A DNA stretch of 64,000 bases from JAANXG01 sp963731035. GTDB lineage: Bacteria > Pseudomonadota > Gammaproteobacteria > Arenicellales > JAANXG01. Positions 7,727-16,766 of the stretch are shown in pieces. Location: contig CAVSUY010000009.1 in the NCBI GenBank assembly GCA_963731035.1, positions 219,819 through 283,818 on the forward strand, given 5' to 3'. Below the pieces are notes generated by a model, which worked only from the letters and a program-made list of their open reading frames with translations, made no database searches and was not told the DNA's origin. The stretch's first letter is position 1. Every line of letters begins with the position of its first letter. Made by a program: the position numbers and the translations under genes.

Positions 7727-9024
7727 AGCGCGTGATCGCGGGAATTCTTCTGAGCTCCGTCAGCCTTTCCGCCTCGGCGGCGCTGGATATCCAGCACTGG
7801 CAGACGACCAACGGAGCGCGGGTCCTGTTCGTCGAAACGCACCAGATACCGATGGTCAAGTTCGAGGTAGGGTTCGATGCCGCCGGAGCCCGCGACCCTG
7901 AGGACAAGCATGGATTGGCCTCACTGGTGAACACGCTCATGGACGACGGCGCCGCCGGTATGGGTGAGGAAGCGATCGCCGACAGGCTTGCCTCGGTGGG
8001 AGCCGAATACAGCGGCCAGAGCGCCCGGGACATGTCCGTTCTGCAACTGCAGGTACTGTCGGAAAAAGACATGATGGATCCCGCGGTGAATGTGTTCTCC
8101 AAGATCATCGTCAGACCGGATTTCCCTTCCACGGCCCTGGAACGCGAGCGTCAGCGCGCCCTGGTGGGGCTGGAGCAGAGCAAGCAGTCGCCGCAAGCCG
8201 TCGCCACGCGCATGTTCTACGCTCGCTTGTTCGCCGGCCATCCGTACGGTCACATGCCGGAAGGTGACGAGGACAGCGTCAAGCGGATCACACGCGCCGA
8301 CCTGGTGGCGTTCCACGAGCACTGGTACACCGGCGCCAACGCCGTCGTCGCCATCGTCGGGGATCTGCGGCGGGGTGAAGCAGAGGACTTGGCAGAGCGG
8401 ATCGTCGGGTCGTTGCCGGAAGGGCGGGCGGCTCCGCCCTTGCCGCCGGTGCCCGACCACCCGAAAGCCATGGTCGTGCACGAATCGTTCCCGTCGGAGC
8501 AGACTCATCTGCTTCTGGGGCAGCCGGGCCTGTCCCGCGATGATCCGGACTACTTTCCTTTGTATGTCGGCAACCATATCCTGGGAGGCAACGGTCTGAT
8601 ATCGCGCTTGGCGCAGAACATCCGCGAGGATCAGGGACTGGCTTACAGCGTGTACAGCTATTTCATACCGATGCATCAGCGTGGCCCGTACATCGTCGGA
8701 TTGCAGACGCGAAATGCCCAGGCCTCGAGGGCACAAAAGCTGGCCCTCGACACGTTGCGGGACTTCATCGAGCAGGGACCCACGGACGACGAGCTGCGGG
8801 CCGCCAAGAACAACATCACCGGCGGCTTCCCGCTGCGCATAGACAGCAATGACAAGATCGCGGATAACCTGCTGAGCATGGCGTTCTACGACCTGCCTCT
8901 GGACTACCTGGACACGTTCTCCGGCAAGGTTGCCGCGGTGACCGCCGGCCAGATCCGCGATGCTTTCCAGCGCCGGATTGATCTGCGGCACTGGGTGCAG
9001 GTCAGAGTGGGGCCGGTTGAGTAG
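7723..9024 (+). CDS. M16-family peptidase-like protein, probably non-catalytic partner
   Basis: 433 residues with a Sec signal (MKRVIAGILLSSVSLSASA). The region aligned to the zinc site reads HGLASLVNTLMDDG (from His63), so the HxxEH motif is missing and zinc binding is not expected. In bacterial M16B pairs one subunit carries the metal site and the other supplies an R/Y pair for substrate binding, which fits this protein. It is translationally coupled to the catalytic gene (ATG at 7723 within ATGA) and followed by rsmD with an 8-nt overlap. Confidence 0.88.
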   Translation: MKRVIAGILLSSVSLSASAALDIQHWQTTNGARVLFVETHQIPMVKFEVGFDAAGARDPEDKHGLASLVNTLMDDGAAGMGEEAIADRLASVGAEYSGQSARDMSVLQLQVLSEKDMMDPAVNVFSKIIVRPDFPSTALERERQRALVGLEQSKQSPQAVATRMFYARLFAGHPYGHMPEGDEDSVKRITRADLVAFHEHWYTGANAVVAIVGDLRRGEAEDLAERIVGSLPEGRAAPPLPPVPDHPKAMVVHESFPSEQTHLLLGQPGLSRDDPDYFPLYVGNHILGGNGLISRLAQNIREDQGLAYSVYSYFIPMHQRGPYIVGLQTRNAQASRAQKLALDTLRDFIEQGPTDDELRAAKNNITGGFPLRIDSNDKIADNLLSMAFYDLPLDYLDTFSGKVAAVTAGQIRDAFQRRIDLRHWVQVRVGPVE

Positions 9025-9631
9025 TAGCGCAGGGCGACTCCGGATCATCGGGGGACGTTGGCGCGGACGCCGTGTAAAGGTGCCGGACGCCGATGCTCTG
9101 AGGCCCACGCCGGACCGGGTGCGTGAAACCCTGTTCAACTGGCTCGAACCGTACTTGGCCGGCGCCCGGGTTCTCGACTTGTTCGCCGGCAGCGGCGTAC
9201 TCGGCCTGGAGGCGCTGTCCCGCGGGGCCGCGGCCGCCACGCTGGTGGACAGCAACCGCGTGATTGGGGCCCACTTGCGGGATACCGCGGGCCAGCTGCA
9301 GGCGGAGGGCTTGGACGTCGTCGTGGCCGATGCGACGTCGTTCCTTCAAGGAGTCAAGCGCGATCCGTTCGATGTGGTGTTCGTGGACCCGCCGTACGCC
9401 TACGCTGGCTACGAGAAGCTGTGCGAAGTCCTGGAGTCGGGGAACCTGTTGAGTGCGCACGCCTTGGTGTATCTCGAGTTCTCCGCGCGCCGAAGCGCCC
9501 GACTGCAGATGCCGTCGTCCTGGGAGCGCTACCGGGCCGGACGCGCCGGCGAGGTGGAATTCGAGCTGTGGCGGCGCCAGGACGACGTTTCAGGGGGGAA
9601 TCCGCCGGTCGGGTACGCGAAGGCCGATTGA
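9017..9631 (+). CDS. rsmD: 16S rRNA (guanine-966-N2)-methyltransferase
   Basis: Methylates G966 of 16S rRNA using SAM. It has the RsmD N-terminus LRIIGGRWRGRRVKVPDADALRPTPDRVRETLFNWL (split over residues ~7-42), the SAM loop DLFAGSGVLGLEALSRGA, and the catalytic DPPY (VDPPYAYAGYE). I chose a TTG at 9017, overlapping the upstream gene by 8 bases; the open frame continues further left but without family similarity. Next to coaD, as in many proteobacteria. Confidence 0.9.
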   Translation: MSSSAGRLRIIGGRWRGRRVKVPDADALRPTPDRVRETLFNWLEPYLAGARVLDLFAGSGVLGLEALSRGAAAATLVDSNRVIGAHLRDTAGQLQAEGLDVVVADATSFLQGVKRDPFDVVFVDPPYAYAGYEKLCEVLESGNLLSAHALVYLEFSARRSARLQMPSSWERYRAGRAGEVEFELWRRQDDVSGGNPPVGYAKAD

Positions 9632-9692
9632 CCGGGCCCCAGGCTCTCTATAGGCTTACCGCACCCGCACGCACAACCACCGCGAGCCCGAC

Positions 9693-10166
9693 TTGATTGC
9701 ACTCTACCCCGGCACCTTCGATCCGATCACCAATGGGCATTCGGATCTGATCGTGCGCGCCCAGCACATCTTCGGCAAGGTGGTGGTGGCCATCGCTGAG
9801 AATCCGCGCAAGGCGCCGTTGTTCGACGTGGCTGAGCGTATCGAGCTGGTACGGGAGGTTACCCGAGAGCTGGATGGCATCGACGTCATCGGCTTCGACG
9901 GCCTGCTTATCGATTGTGTACGGGAAAACCATGCGGGGGTAGTAATCCGGGGCCTGCGGGCGGTGTCCGATTTCGAATTCGAGTTCCAGCTGGCATCCGC
10001 CAACCGCCGGCTGGACCCGAACATAGAAACCGTATTCATGACGCCGTCCGAGAGCCATACGTTCACCTCCGCATCTCTGGTGAAGGAGATCGCCATGTAC
10101 GGCGGGGATGTATCGAGCTTCCTGCACCCGGTCGTGCTGGAAGCCGTCCGCAGCAAATTTAGATAG
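9693..10166 (+). CDS. coaD: Phosphopantetheine adenylyltransferase
   Basis: Fourth step of coenzyme A synthesis: 4'-phosphopantetheine + ATP to dephospho-CoA. The 157-residue chain starts with a TTG codon. The nucleotidyltransferase motif GTFDPITNGH is at 7-16, and the C-terminal block ESHTFTSASLVKEIA corresponds to the ISSTxxRE region of the family. About 60 nt separate it from rsmD. Confidence 0.95.
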   Translation: MIALYPGTFDPITNGHSDLIVRAQHIFGKVVVAIAENPRKAPLFDVAERIELVREVTRELDGIDVIGFDGLLIDCVRENHAGVVIRGLRAVSDFEFEFQLASANRRLDPNIETVFMTPSESHTFTSASLVKEIAMYGGDVSSFLHPVVLEAVRSKFR

Positions 10167-10246
10167 CACTGCGATCGTTCCCGATCATCGCGGGGCTCCG
10201 CCCATGTAGGCCGGGGTTTATCCTGACTCGCTAGTGACGGAGTACA

Positions 10247-12253
10247 CTAGGCGCTGAGCTGCCTGGGCTCCTCGTCGTCGTCCGCCATCAGGCCGCTGTG
10301 CAGGGAAGCGTTCTCCAGGAGTCCCTCGATCTTGGATACGAACTCACCCATCAACTTCTTCTGGTCCTGGATGCCTTCCCTCACGTGGGTCAGCTCAGCG
10401 AGCCGGTCTTCCAGGGTATCGCTGGCCTTGTGGATGCGCTTGATACTTTCGAGACGCCGCCTGAGCTGAACCTGGTGCTCCCGCACCTGGGATTCCATCG
10501 GTGACATGATGGTGCGCAGCCAGTCGTCGGCGTCGCTGTTGGCGCGCTCGAATATCTGTTTGACCTTCAGGACCACCGAGTCGTAAAAGCGCCGGGCCAC
10601 CACCATCTGCTCCGTCATCACCATCGAGAGCCCGCGGATGAAGTAGTCGTGTCGCTCAATCAGCCTGCGCAGTTCGCGCTGGTATCTCGAGGTGGAGAAC
10701 TTCCGGGGCTTGATGTTGGCCAAGCCATGCTCTTCCTGGAACTTCTTGTACACGCCTTCCATGAGCTCCTGTATCTCTCGGGACTGCTTGGCCGCCGAGT
10801 CCAGGGCGCCGTCCACCTGGGTGAAAAATTTCAGCATGCTGGTGCGCAGGCCCCCAGTGGTGAGGCTGATTGACATGTCCTTCTTGGTTTCGGCGATCAG
10901 GCGGTTGATGCGCTGCAGGCTCAGCTGGTCGTAAAGCTTGTTGGTCTGCCGCGAGAACACCGATCGGGTCGCCTGGAAGCGTTGCAGGTTCTTTTCCAAG
11001 TGCTCCTTGTCCGAGCGGACCTTGTCCATCATGTCCTCGATCACTTCCATGTTCTTACTGCTCAGCTGCTTGAGCTCGTTGACATGGTCCTCCACGTCGC
11101 GGATGCGCTGCTCGATCAGTACCCGCGCCGTATCGACGATCTGCGTCAGCTCCACCTCCACGTTTCGGCTGACGATCTCCCGTTTGGCGGGCATGATGAT
11201 ATGCGCCAAGGCATCCTCAAGCTTGGTGATCTGGCTCTTGGCGACAATTCTGTTGTCCGCCTTGATCTTGCCCACCAAGCCTTTCTGCGCGGAGACCGGA
11301 TAGATTTGGTCTCGCGGGATTCCGAGGGTCTTCGAAGTGTTCTCCGTCTGTCTTTCGATCTCGCGCTCCACCTCGACCGGGTCCTTGAGCTCGTCCCACA
11401 GCACGTCGATCTTGTTTAGTATCACCAGGCGGTTGGCATTGTCCGACTCCCGGCCGGTCGAGATGTGGTCCCGCCACACGGCCAGGTCCGACTTGGTGAC
11501 GCCGGCGTCGGCCGACAGGATGAACACCACGGCGTGAGCATTGGCCAGCATGTTCAGCGTGAGCTCGGGCTCCGCGCCCAGGGCGTTCAGGCCCGGGGTG
11601 TCCAGTATCACCAGCCCCTTTTCCAACAGCGGATGGGGGAAATTGACGATCGCGTGGCGCCAGCGGGGGATCTCGATCTGGCCGCGGTCATTCATCCGCA
11701 TGCCGTCCTCGTGGGCATCGTCCAAGGCCACGCTCAGGCCCAGCGCTTCGGCGCGTTCCCGATCCACGAACTTCACCTCCGTGAGCTGCCTCAGTGTCTG
11801 GGCGGTGCTCTCGGGATCCTTGGGATCCAGCGGCAGTGAGTCCCACTCGTCGGGATACTTCTTGTACTCGGTAATGGTGGTGTCGTTCTCCCGGGTTTCG
11901 ATGGGCAGCAGCCGGAGGCAGGGCTCCCACTCCGCGGTGAACATGATCTCGGTCGGGCACATGGTGGTGCGGCCGGCGCCGGACGGCACCACGCGCTGGC
12001 CCATGTGGCCGAAGAAGATCGCATTGATCAGCTCGGACTTGCCGCGCGAGAACTCGGCGACGAAAGCCACGTAGAGGCGATCGTCGTTGAGCGTATTGAT
12101 CAGCTGGTTGATTCGTTCCTCGACGTCCATATCGCCGAGGTTCTCCTCCTGGAGCCAGTCGCGATACGCCACGAGGGATTTTTTCACGGATCGCCGCCAG
12201 TTGCTGTAAACGTCGAATTCGCGTTCTATTTGTGTTTCTGTCATGTCGCTCAC
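10247..12253 (-). CDS. Large dynamin-like GTPase
   Basis: 668 residues. The GTPase domain shows a dynamin-type P-loop AEFSRGKSE (66-74), a switch with SGAGRTTMCPTE (91-102), DTPGLN (218-223) and NKID (280-283), then a long helical region (about 370-650) rich in charged heptads. That is the layout of bacterial dynamin-like proteins that remodel or scaffold membranes. No transmembrane segment is obvious. The GTG at 12253 is four residues upstream of an alternative ATG. It is a single gene, convergent with coaD and downstream of mutM on the same strand; no partner GTPase is present. Substrate or process unknown. Confidence 0.85.
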   Translation of the reverse strand: MSDMTETQIEREFDVYSNWRRSVKKSLVAYRDWLQEENLGDMDVEERINQLINTLNDDRLYVAFVAEFSRGKSELINAIFFGHMGQRVVPSGAGRTTMCPTEIMFTAEWEPCLRLLPIETRENDTTITEYKKYPDEWDSLPLDPKDPESTAQTLRQLTEVKFVDRERAEALGLSVALDDAHEDGMRMNDRGQIEIPRWRHAIVNFPHPLLEKGLVILDTPGLNALGAEPELTLNMLANAHAVVFILSADAGVTKSDLAVWRDHISTGRESDNANRLVILNKIDVLWDELKDPVEVEREIERQTENTSKTLGIPRDQIYPVSAQKGLVGKIKADNRIVAKSQITKLEDALAHIIMPAKREIVSRNVEVELTQIVDTARVLIEQRIRDVEDHVNELKQLSSKNMEVIEDMMDKVRSDKEHLEKNLQRFQATRSVFSRQTNKLYDQLSLQRINRLIAETKKDMSISLTTGGLRTSMLKFFTQVDGALDSAAKQSREIQELMEGVYKKFQEEHGLANIKPRKFSTSRYQRELRRLIERHDYFIRGLSMVMTEQMVVARRFYDSVVLKVKQIFERANSDADDWLRTIMSPMESQVREHQVQLRRRLESIKRIHKASDTLEDRLAELTHVREGIQDQKKLMGEFVSKIEGLLENASLHSGLMADDDEEPRQLSA

Positions 12254-12422
12254 GCGCCCCCCGCTTGGTCCGGTGGCGGGCGTCCTCCGAAACTCCTGCG
12301 AACACCCTCAACTTGCTAATGTATAGCTCAATCCGCGAGCTTTTGCAAAAAACAGTGAATTTCCAGCCATTTACAGCCGGTATTGAAGCAATCACTTCAA
12401 CGTTTGCATCCTTGAGCCCAGG

Positions 12423-13238
12423 CTATCGCTGGCATATAGAACAATAATAGCTTGCGCGCTGGCCGATGACACCCCGCCGAATGGCCCCGCCGCAGGTCCG
12501 GCAGGGCTGACCCTCGCGATCATACACTCGCAGCAGCGGCACGAAGTACCCGGGGTTGCCGGCTTCATCCAGGAAATCCCGCAGGGTGGAGCCGCCCCGC
12601 TCTATGGCTTCGTTCAGGGTTTCCCGCACGGCCTTGGCCAGACCGTCATACCGGCGTGCCGCGATCCGGCCGGCCCGGCGGGCCGGGTGGATGCCGGCCC
12701 GGTGGAGCGCCTCGTTGGCGTAAATATTGCCGACCCCGGCCACGATCCGGCCATCCATGAGGAAGGACTTGGCGGACACCCGGCGTCCGCGCGATCGACC
12801 ATAGAGGTAGTCCCCATCGAACGCGTCGGACAGCGGCTCGGGCCCAAGGCCGCTGAGCAATGGGTGGCGCTCCAGTGATCGTGTGGTCCACAGCACGCTG
12901 CCGAACCGGCGCGGATCTCGAAACCGGAGGCAGGCACCATTGTCCAGCTCCAGGTCGAGGTGATCGTGCTTTTGCGGGGGGCCGGGCTCGGGCAGAATCC
13001 GCAGGCTGCCGGACATGCCCAGGTGGATCAACACGTGTCCCCGCTCGAGACCCAGCAGCAGGTACTTGGCCCGGCGGCCGACGTACTCTATCCGCTGCCC
13101 CGGCAGCTCGGCGGCCATGCGGCGCGGCACCGGCCACCGGAGCCGGGGCTCACGGATCCGCACGGCGGCGACGCGGCGCGAGACGACATGGGGTTCAATA
13201 CCACGGCGAACTGTCTCTACTTCGGGCAGCTCGGGCAC
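12423..13238 (-). CDS. mutM: Formamidopyrimidine-DNA glycosylase (Fpg)
   Basis: Removes 8-oxoguanine and FaPy lesions. The start is the GTG at 13238 so that the catalytic Pro is residue 2 (PELPEVETVRRGIEPHVV). Length 271, as in the family. The helix-two-turn-helix (VGNIYANEALHRAGIHP) and a C-terminal zinc finger with C-x2-C-x16-C-x2-C (CRTCGG ... CSICQR) are intact. The product fits the oxidative-damage theme seen also in oxyR and the peroxiredoxin gene. Confidence 0.95.
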   Translation of the reverse strand: MPELPEVETVRRGIEPHVVSRRVAAVRIREPRLRWPVPRRMAAELPGQRIEYVGRRAKYLLLGLERGHVLIHLGMSGSLRILPEPGPPQKHDHLDLELDNGACLRFRDPRRFGSVLWTTRSLERHPLLSGLGPEPLSDAFDGDYLYGRSRGRRVSAKSFLMDGRIVAGVGNIYANEALHRAGIHPARRAGRIAARRYDGLAKAVRETLNEAIERGGSTLRDFLDEAGNPGYFVPLLRVYDREGQPCRTCGGAIRRGVIGQRASYYCSICQR

Positions 13239-13521
13239 GGGATCACGAATCCGCCGCGAAGGGTGCGTGCCCGGGTGCCTTGAAAGTCGCCGACGCGGCC
13301 GCAATTAACGGGACACATGTCTGCGCACAGGGCGCAGCGAATTCCCGGCACACCGGGGCTTGTGGCATAGTCGGGGTCTCCCCTGGACAACCGGTCCAAT
13401 CGAAAACTGGCACTATTGCTGGCAGTATGGGGGAACTCCCATGGGTTCAGATCTCCACTATTACCCCCGGATCTCATGTGAAGCAAGGGATCCATGACCA
13501 ACCCGAAGACGTCGACCGGAA

Positions 13522-14577
13522 ATGAACGATCACAGCAGTGCCGGGACACCCCAAATGTATAAGGTGCGGCTTACGGCAAGCGGCACGGAATTCGAAGTCC
13601 GGGTCGGCGAGACGGTGCTGGATGCGGCACTGCGGCAGGGCGTGGTGCTCCCCTACAGTTGTCGCACCGGCTCATGCGCGACGTGCAAGGCCCGAGTGGT
13701 CTCAGGCGAGTTCGAGCACGGCGAGCCGCATGAGCAGGCTTTGAGCGCTGCGGAGCGCGAGCGTGGCTGCACCCTGCTGTGCCAGGCCCTTCCATTGTCG
13801 GACCTGCAAGTGGAAGCGCGCGAGGTTGCGTTCTCCCAGGAGATCGAGATCAAGCTGCTGCCCTGCCGCGTCGTGGGTCTGATTCCCATCGCCCACGACG
13901 TCATGGAGTTGAAGCTCAAGCTGCCCCAGAACCAGCGGTTCAACTACCTGCCGGGCCAGTATATCGATCTGCTGATGCGCGACGGGAGGCGGCGGAGCTT
14001 CTCCATCGCCAACCCGCCCGGCGAGGAAGGCATCTTGGAACTGCACGTCCGTCGGGTGCCCGACGGCTACTTCACCAACTACGTATTCGATGGTCTGAGA
14101 GAAAGGGACCTGCTGCGTTTTCAGGGTCCCATGGGCACTTTCTTCCTGCGCGACGAAGCCGCTGATACACCGCTGATCTTCGTTGCCGGCGGCACCGGCC
14201 TCGCTCCCATCAAGGCGATACTGGAGCACGCCTTCGCCGAGGACGTCCGGCGGCCGATGCACCTGTTCTGGGGCGTTCGGTCTGTCCGTGATCTGTATAT
14301 GCGCGACCTGGTCGAATCCTGGCGACGGCACGACAACTTCCAGTTCACTCCCGTGCTGTCAGAACCCGTCGCCGGGGACGACTGGGACGGGGAGACCGGC
14401 TGGGTTCACGACTCGGTAACGCGGTACCACCCGGACCTGTCGCCATACCAAGTGTACGCATCGGGCCCGCCGCCCATGATCGAGGCCATGAAAAAGTCCT
14501 TCGTCGCGCACGGGCTGCCGGAGGATCAGCTGTTCTATGATTCCTTCGAGTTCTCCTACGACATCCCGTCGTCGTAG
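13522..14577 (+). CDS. 2Fe-2S ferredoxin / FAD / NAD(P)H oxidoreductase
   Basis: 351 residues: an N-terminal plant-type ferredoxin domain with Cys47, Cys52, Cys55 and Cys87 (C-x4-C-x2-C-x31-C), then an FNR-like FAD domain (RRSFSIANPP) and an NAD(P)-binding domain (VAGGTGLAPIKAIL). This matches the CDP-6-deoxy-delta-3,4-glucoseen reductase / UbiB-associated NAD(P)H-flavin reductase family, often linked to ubiD, but no ubiD is in view. The physiological electron acceptor cannot be deduced. The start may be 13522 or the ATG at 13555. It is divergent from mutM across 283 nt in which I see no gene. Confidence 0.88.
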   Translation: MNDHSSAGTPQMYKVRLTASGTEFEVRVGETVLDAALRQGVVLPYSCRTGSCATCKARVVSGEFEHGEPHEQALSAAERERGCTLLCQALPLSDLQVEAREVAFSQEIEIKLLPCRVVGLIPIAHDVMELKLKLPQNQRFNYLPGQYIDLLMRDGRRRSFSIANPPGEEGILELHVRRVPDGYFTNYVFDGLRERDLLRFQGPMGTFFLRDEAADTPLIFVAGGTGLAPIKAILEHAFAEDVRRPMHLFWGVRSVRDLYMRDLVESWRRHDNFQFTPVLSEPVAGDDWDGETGWVHDSVTRYHPDLSPYQVYASGPPPMIEAMKKSFVAHGLPEDQLFYDSFEFSYDIPSS

Positions 14578-14584
14578 GAGGGTG

Positions 14585-15433
14585 ATGAAAGGCCATCCTG
14601 TCCTTCTTACGTTCTCACCTCCGGTGATGGAGCGGCAGTGTCCCGTGGCTTCCAGATGCGCCGCGTCCGGCGTGCCTCCGTATCCGGCATCTCGCCATCG
14701 TGCCGACTTTCGACCGCCTTACGGCACCGCCCGTGGACCGGCCCGCCTGCTGAGGGAATTGTGGATCGCCGCTGCCCTGGCGCTTGCCGCGTGCGCACCG
14801 GCCCCAGTCGCGAAACCGGTCGAGGCGCCTGCGAGACCCGTGCGGACCGTGGCGGATGCGGTCCGCTACCAGGTGGTCGGGGACGGCACACTGGTGTACG
14901 CGCGGGTATACCGGGGCGGCAGCTTGTCGAAGCTAGGCCATAACCACGTTGTCGAGTTTCCCGACGTGCGGGGCGATATCTTCGTCGCCGGAGACATCGC
15001 CCGGTCCGTGTTCGATATCTCCGTGGCTCCGGCAGGAGCCGTGGTGGACCCGCCGGACCTGAGGCGGAGCCAAGGCTCCGAGTTCAAGACGACGATATCC
15101 GACAACGCGCGCGCCCGCACCCGGCAGAACATGCTGGGACAAGACGTGCTCGACGCCGCGGACTATCCCTACGTGAACATCAGCTCGTCCAGGATCGAGG
15201 GGTCTTGGAAGAATGCGAGCGTGACGGTGGATTTGACTCTCAAGGGCGTAACCCGGAGCATGACCATTCCGGTGTCGATGAACATCGACAATGACCGCCT
15301 CGTCGCCAAGGGACGGTTCGCCCTGCTGCAGAGTGACTTCGGGATGGAGCCGTTCTCGGTGCTGGGGGGCGCATTGAAGGTGAAAGACCGGGTGGAGGTG
15401 GTATTCACCATTGCTGCGCATAGAATCAATTAG
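14585..15433 (+). CDS. YceI-family lipoprotein
   Basis: The C-terminal about 190 residues form a YceI-like lipocalin fold domain (VYRGGSLSKLGHNHVVEFPDVRG ... DLTLKGVTRSMTIPVSM), which in relatives binds isoprenoid or amphiphilic ligands in the periplasm. Upstream is a lipoprotein signal, WIAAALALAAC. The start is unsure: the ATG at 14585 follows a Shine-Dalgarno-like AGGAGG that is too close (3 nt) and would leave about 55 residues before the signal peptide, so translation may instead begin at a non-ATG codon near 14741-14759. It lies 7 nt after the reductase gene and may be co-transcribed with it. Confidence 0.75.
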   Translation: MKGHPVLLTFSPPVMERQCPVASRCAASGVPPYPASRHRADFRPPYGTARGPARLLRELWIAAALALAACAPAPVAKPVEAPARPVRTVADAVRYQVVGDGTLVYARVYRGGSLSKLGHNHVVEFPDVRGDIFVAGDIARSVFDISVAPAGAVVDPPDLRRSQGSEFKTTISDNARARTRQNMLGQDVLDAADYPYVNISSSRIEGSWKNASVTVDLTLKGVTRSMTIPVSMNIDNDRLVAKGRFALLQSDFGMEPFSVLGGALKVKDRVEVVFTIAAHRIN

Positions 15434-15599
15434 CAGTTTGTTGAAAAGCGGCCGGCCGGAGGGGTTACATATGCCCCGCGGAGCTGAGCACGCAGGAGTG
15501 GGTGGATTGCCCTCCTCAACATTCCGTTGAAGACTAGACAAGCGGCCCGCCAGTGCGCCGTTCCGGTGGACGGGGGCAGAACCGTGGAACCGTTCCCTT

Positions 15600-16766
15600 A
15601 TGACAGACCACAGCACCTGGCCGGAGGCGCGTTGGCGACACCTGATCCTGGGGGGGCTGTGCGTGGTGTGGCTCGCGCTGCAACTCGGGTTCTTCTACAA
15701 ACTGGGAGTCCGCCATCTGGGCGACACCGGCCGCTACCTGCATGCCGCCGAAAGGATCCTCTCCGGCTCGTTGCCCGCCGGGAAGGCGGCCTCATATCTG
15801 GGCTACGACTTCTTCGTGGCGTTGTTCCTGGGCATGCACCTCGGGACCAAGTCGATCGCCGCCGCCCAGGCGGTTGTCGCCTTCGGCGCCCTGCTGGCTT
15901 TGTACGGGGTGGGCACCCGTCTCCACGATGCGAGGGTGGGGCTTACCGCGGTGACCGCCTACGTCCTGTTCCCCGACGTGGGCTACTGGCACTGCGCGAT
16001 ACTCACCGATTCCCTGTACGCGAGCATGATCATCATCTCGACCTGGCTGGCGGTATCGGCTGCATCGGCTCCGGGCGTCCTGGCGGCGCTGGTATCGTTC
16101 TGCTTCACCTGCACGATCCGGCCGCATGGGGTGGGGTTTGCAGTCAGTGGATTCCTATTCCTTCTGTGTTCGCTGGAGGCCGCTGGGCGCTGGCGCGCCC
16201 TGGTGCTGGTGCTGGTCTGTGCCGCTGTTGCGGCGCCGGCGGCCTGGATAGTGGTGGGGGATATGTCCGCGCACGAAAACATTCTGCGCCACTATCTGGA
16301 CGGTACGGTGATCTGGGGATATCCCGATGCGAATATCTCCGCACTGTCGGAAGCGAGGGCCGCCCACGCCCGCGGCCTGCACCCGATCATTGCGATAGTA
16401 CTGTATATGGTGAGGGAGCCGATGCACTTCTGGACTCTGGCGCTGGAGAGAGTCGGTTACTTCCTCGCCCATGCAAGACCTTCCTTCACCTGGTATCACA
16501 ATCTGATTTCGCTGGCGGTTCTGCTGCCGGCCTACGCGCTGGCGGCATGGTCTGTGGTTAAAGTGCCTGCTCGCCGTCACTGCGGAAAGGTGTTCATCGT
16601 GTCCACGTTTGCGGCTCAGGCTTCGATAGTCGCCGTCACCTTCGCCGACTGGGATGCGCGCCATCTCGTTCCCGTGTTGTCGGTGGTCTTCCTGCTCGCG
16701 TCGGCGGGGCTCTGGGATATCCTGGACCGGATACGGGGGCCGGCGCCGTCCCGGAAACGAGGCTAG
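15600..16766 (+). CDS. Polytopic membrane protein, GT-C glycosyltransferase-like
   Basis: A 388-residue protein with roughly ten hydrophobic segments and an early periplasmic-side acidic motif (GDTGRYLHAAERIL) reminiscent of the ArnT/PMT (GT-C) catalytic loop, followed by SYLGYDFFVALFL. Such enzymes move sugars from polyprenyl phosphate donors. Substrate is unknown. The last codons overlap the stop of the convergent hemY gene (16763-16766). The 166 nt before it contain no gene. Confidence 0.6.
   Translation: MTDHSTWPEARWRHLILGGLCVVWLALQLGFFYKLGVRHLGDTGRYLHAAERILSGSLPAGKAASYLGYDFFVALFLGMHLGTKSIAAAQAVVAFGALLALYGVGTRLHDARVGLTAVTAYVLFPDVGYWHCAILTDSLYASMIIISTWLAVSAASAPGVLAALVSFCFTCTIRPHGVGFAVSGFLFLLCSLEAAGRWRALVLVLVCAAVAAPAAWIVVGDMSAHENILRHYLDGTVIWGYPDANISALSEARAAHARGLHPIIAIVLYMVREPMHFWTLALERVGYFLAHARPSFTWYHNLISLAVLLPAYALAAWSVVKVPARRHCGKVFIVSTFAAQASIVAVTFADWDARHLVPVLSVVFLLASAGLWDILDRIRGPAPSRKRG

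Noticed and set aside
12254..12422. A small gene between mutM and the dynamin-like gene
   Set aside because: No coding frame; the 169 nt only form the upstream region of the GTPase gene.
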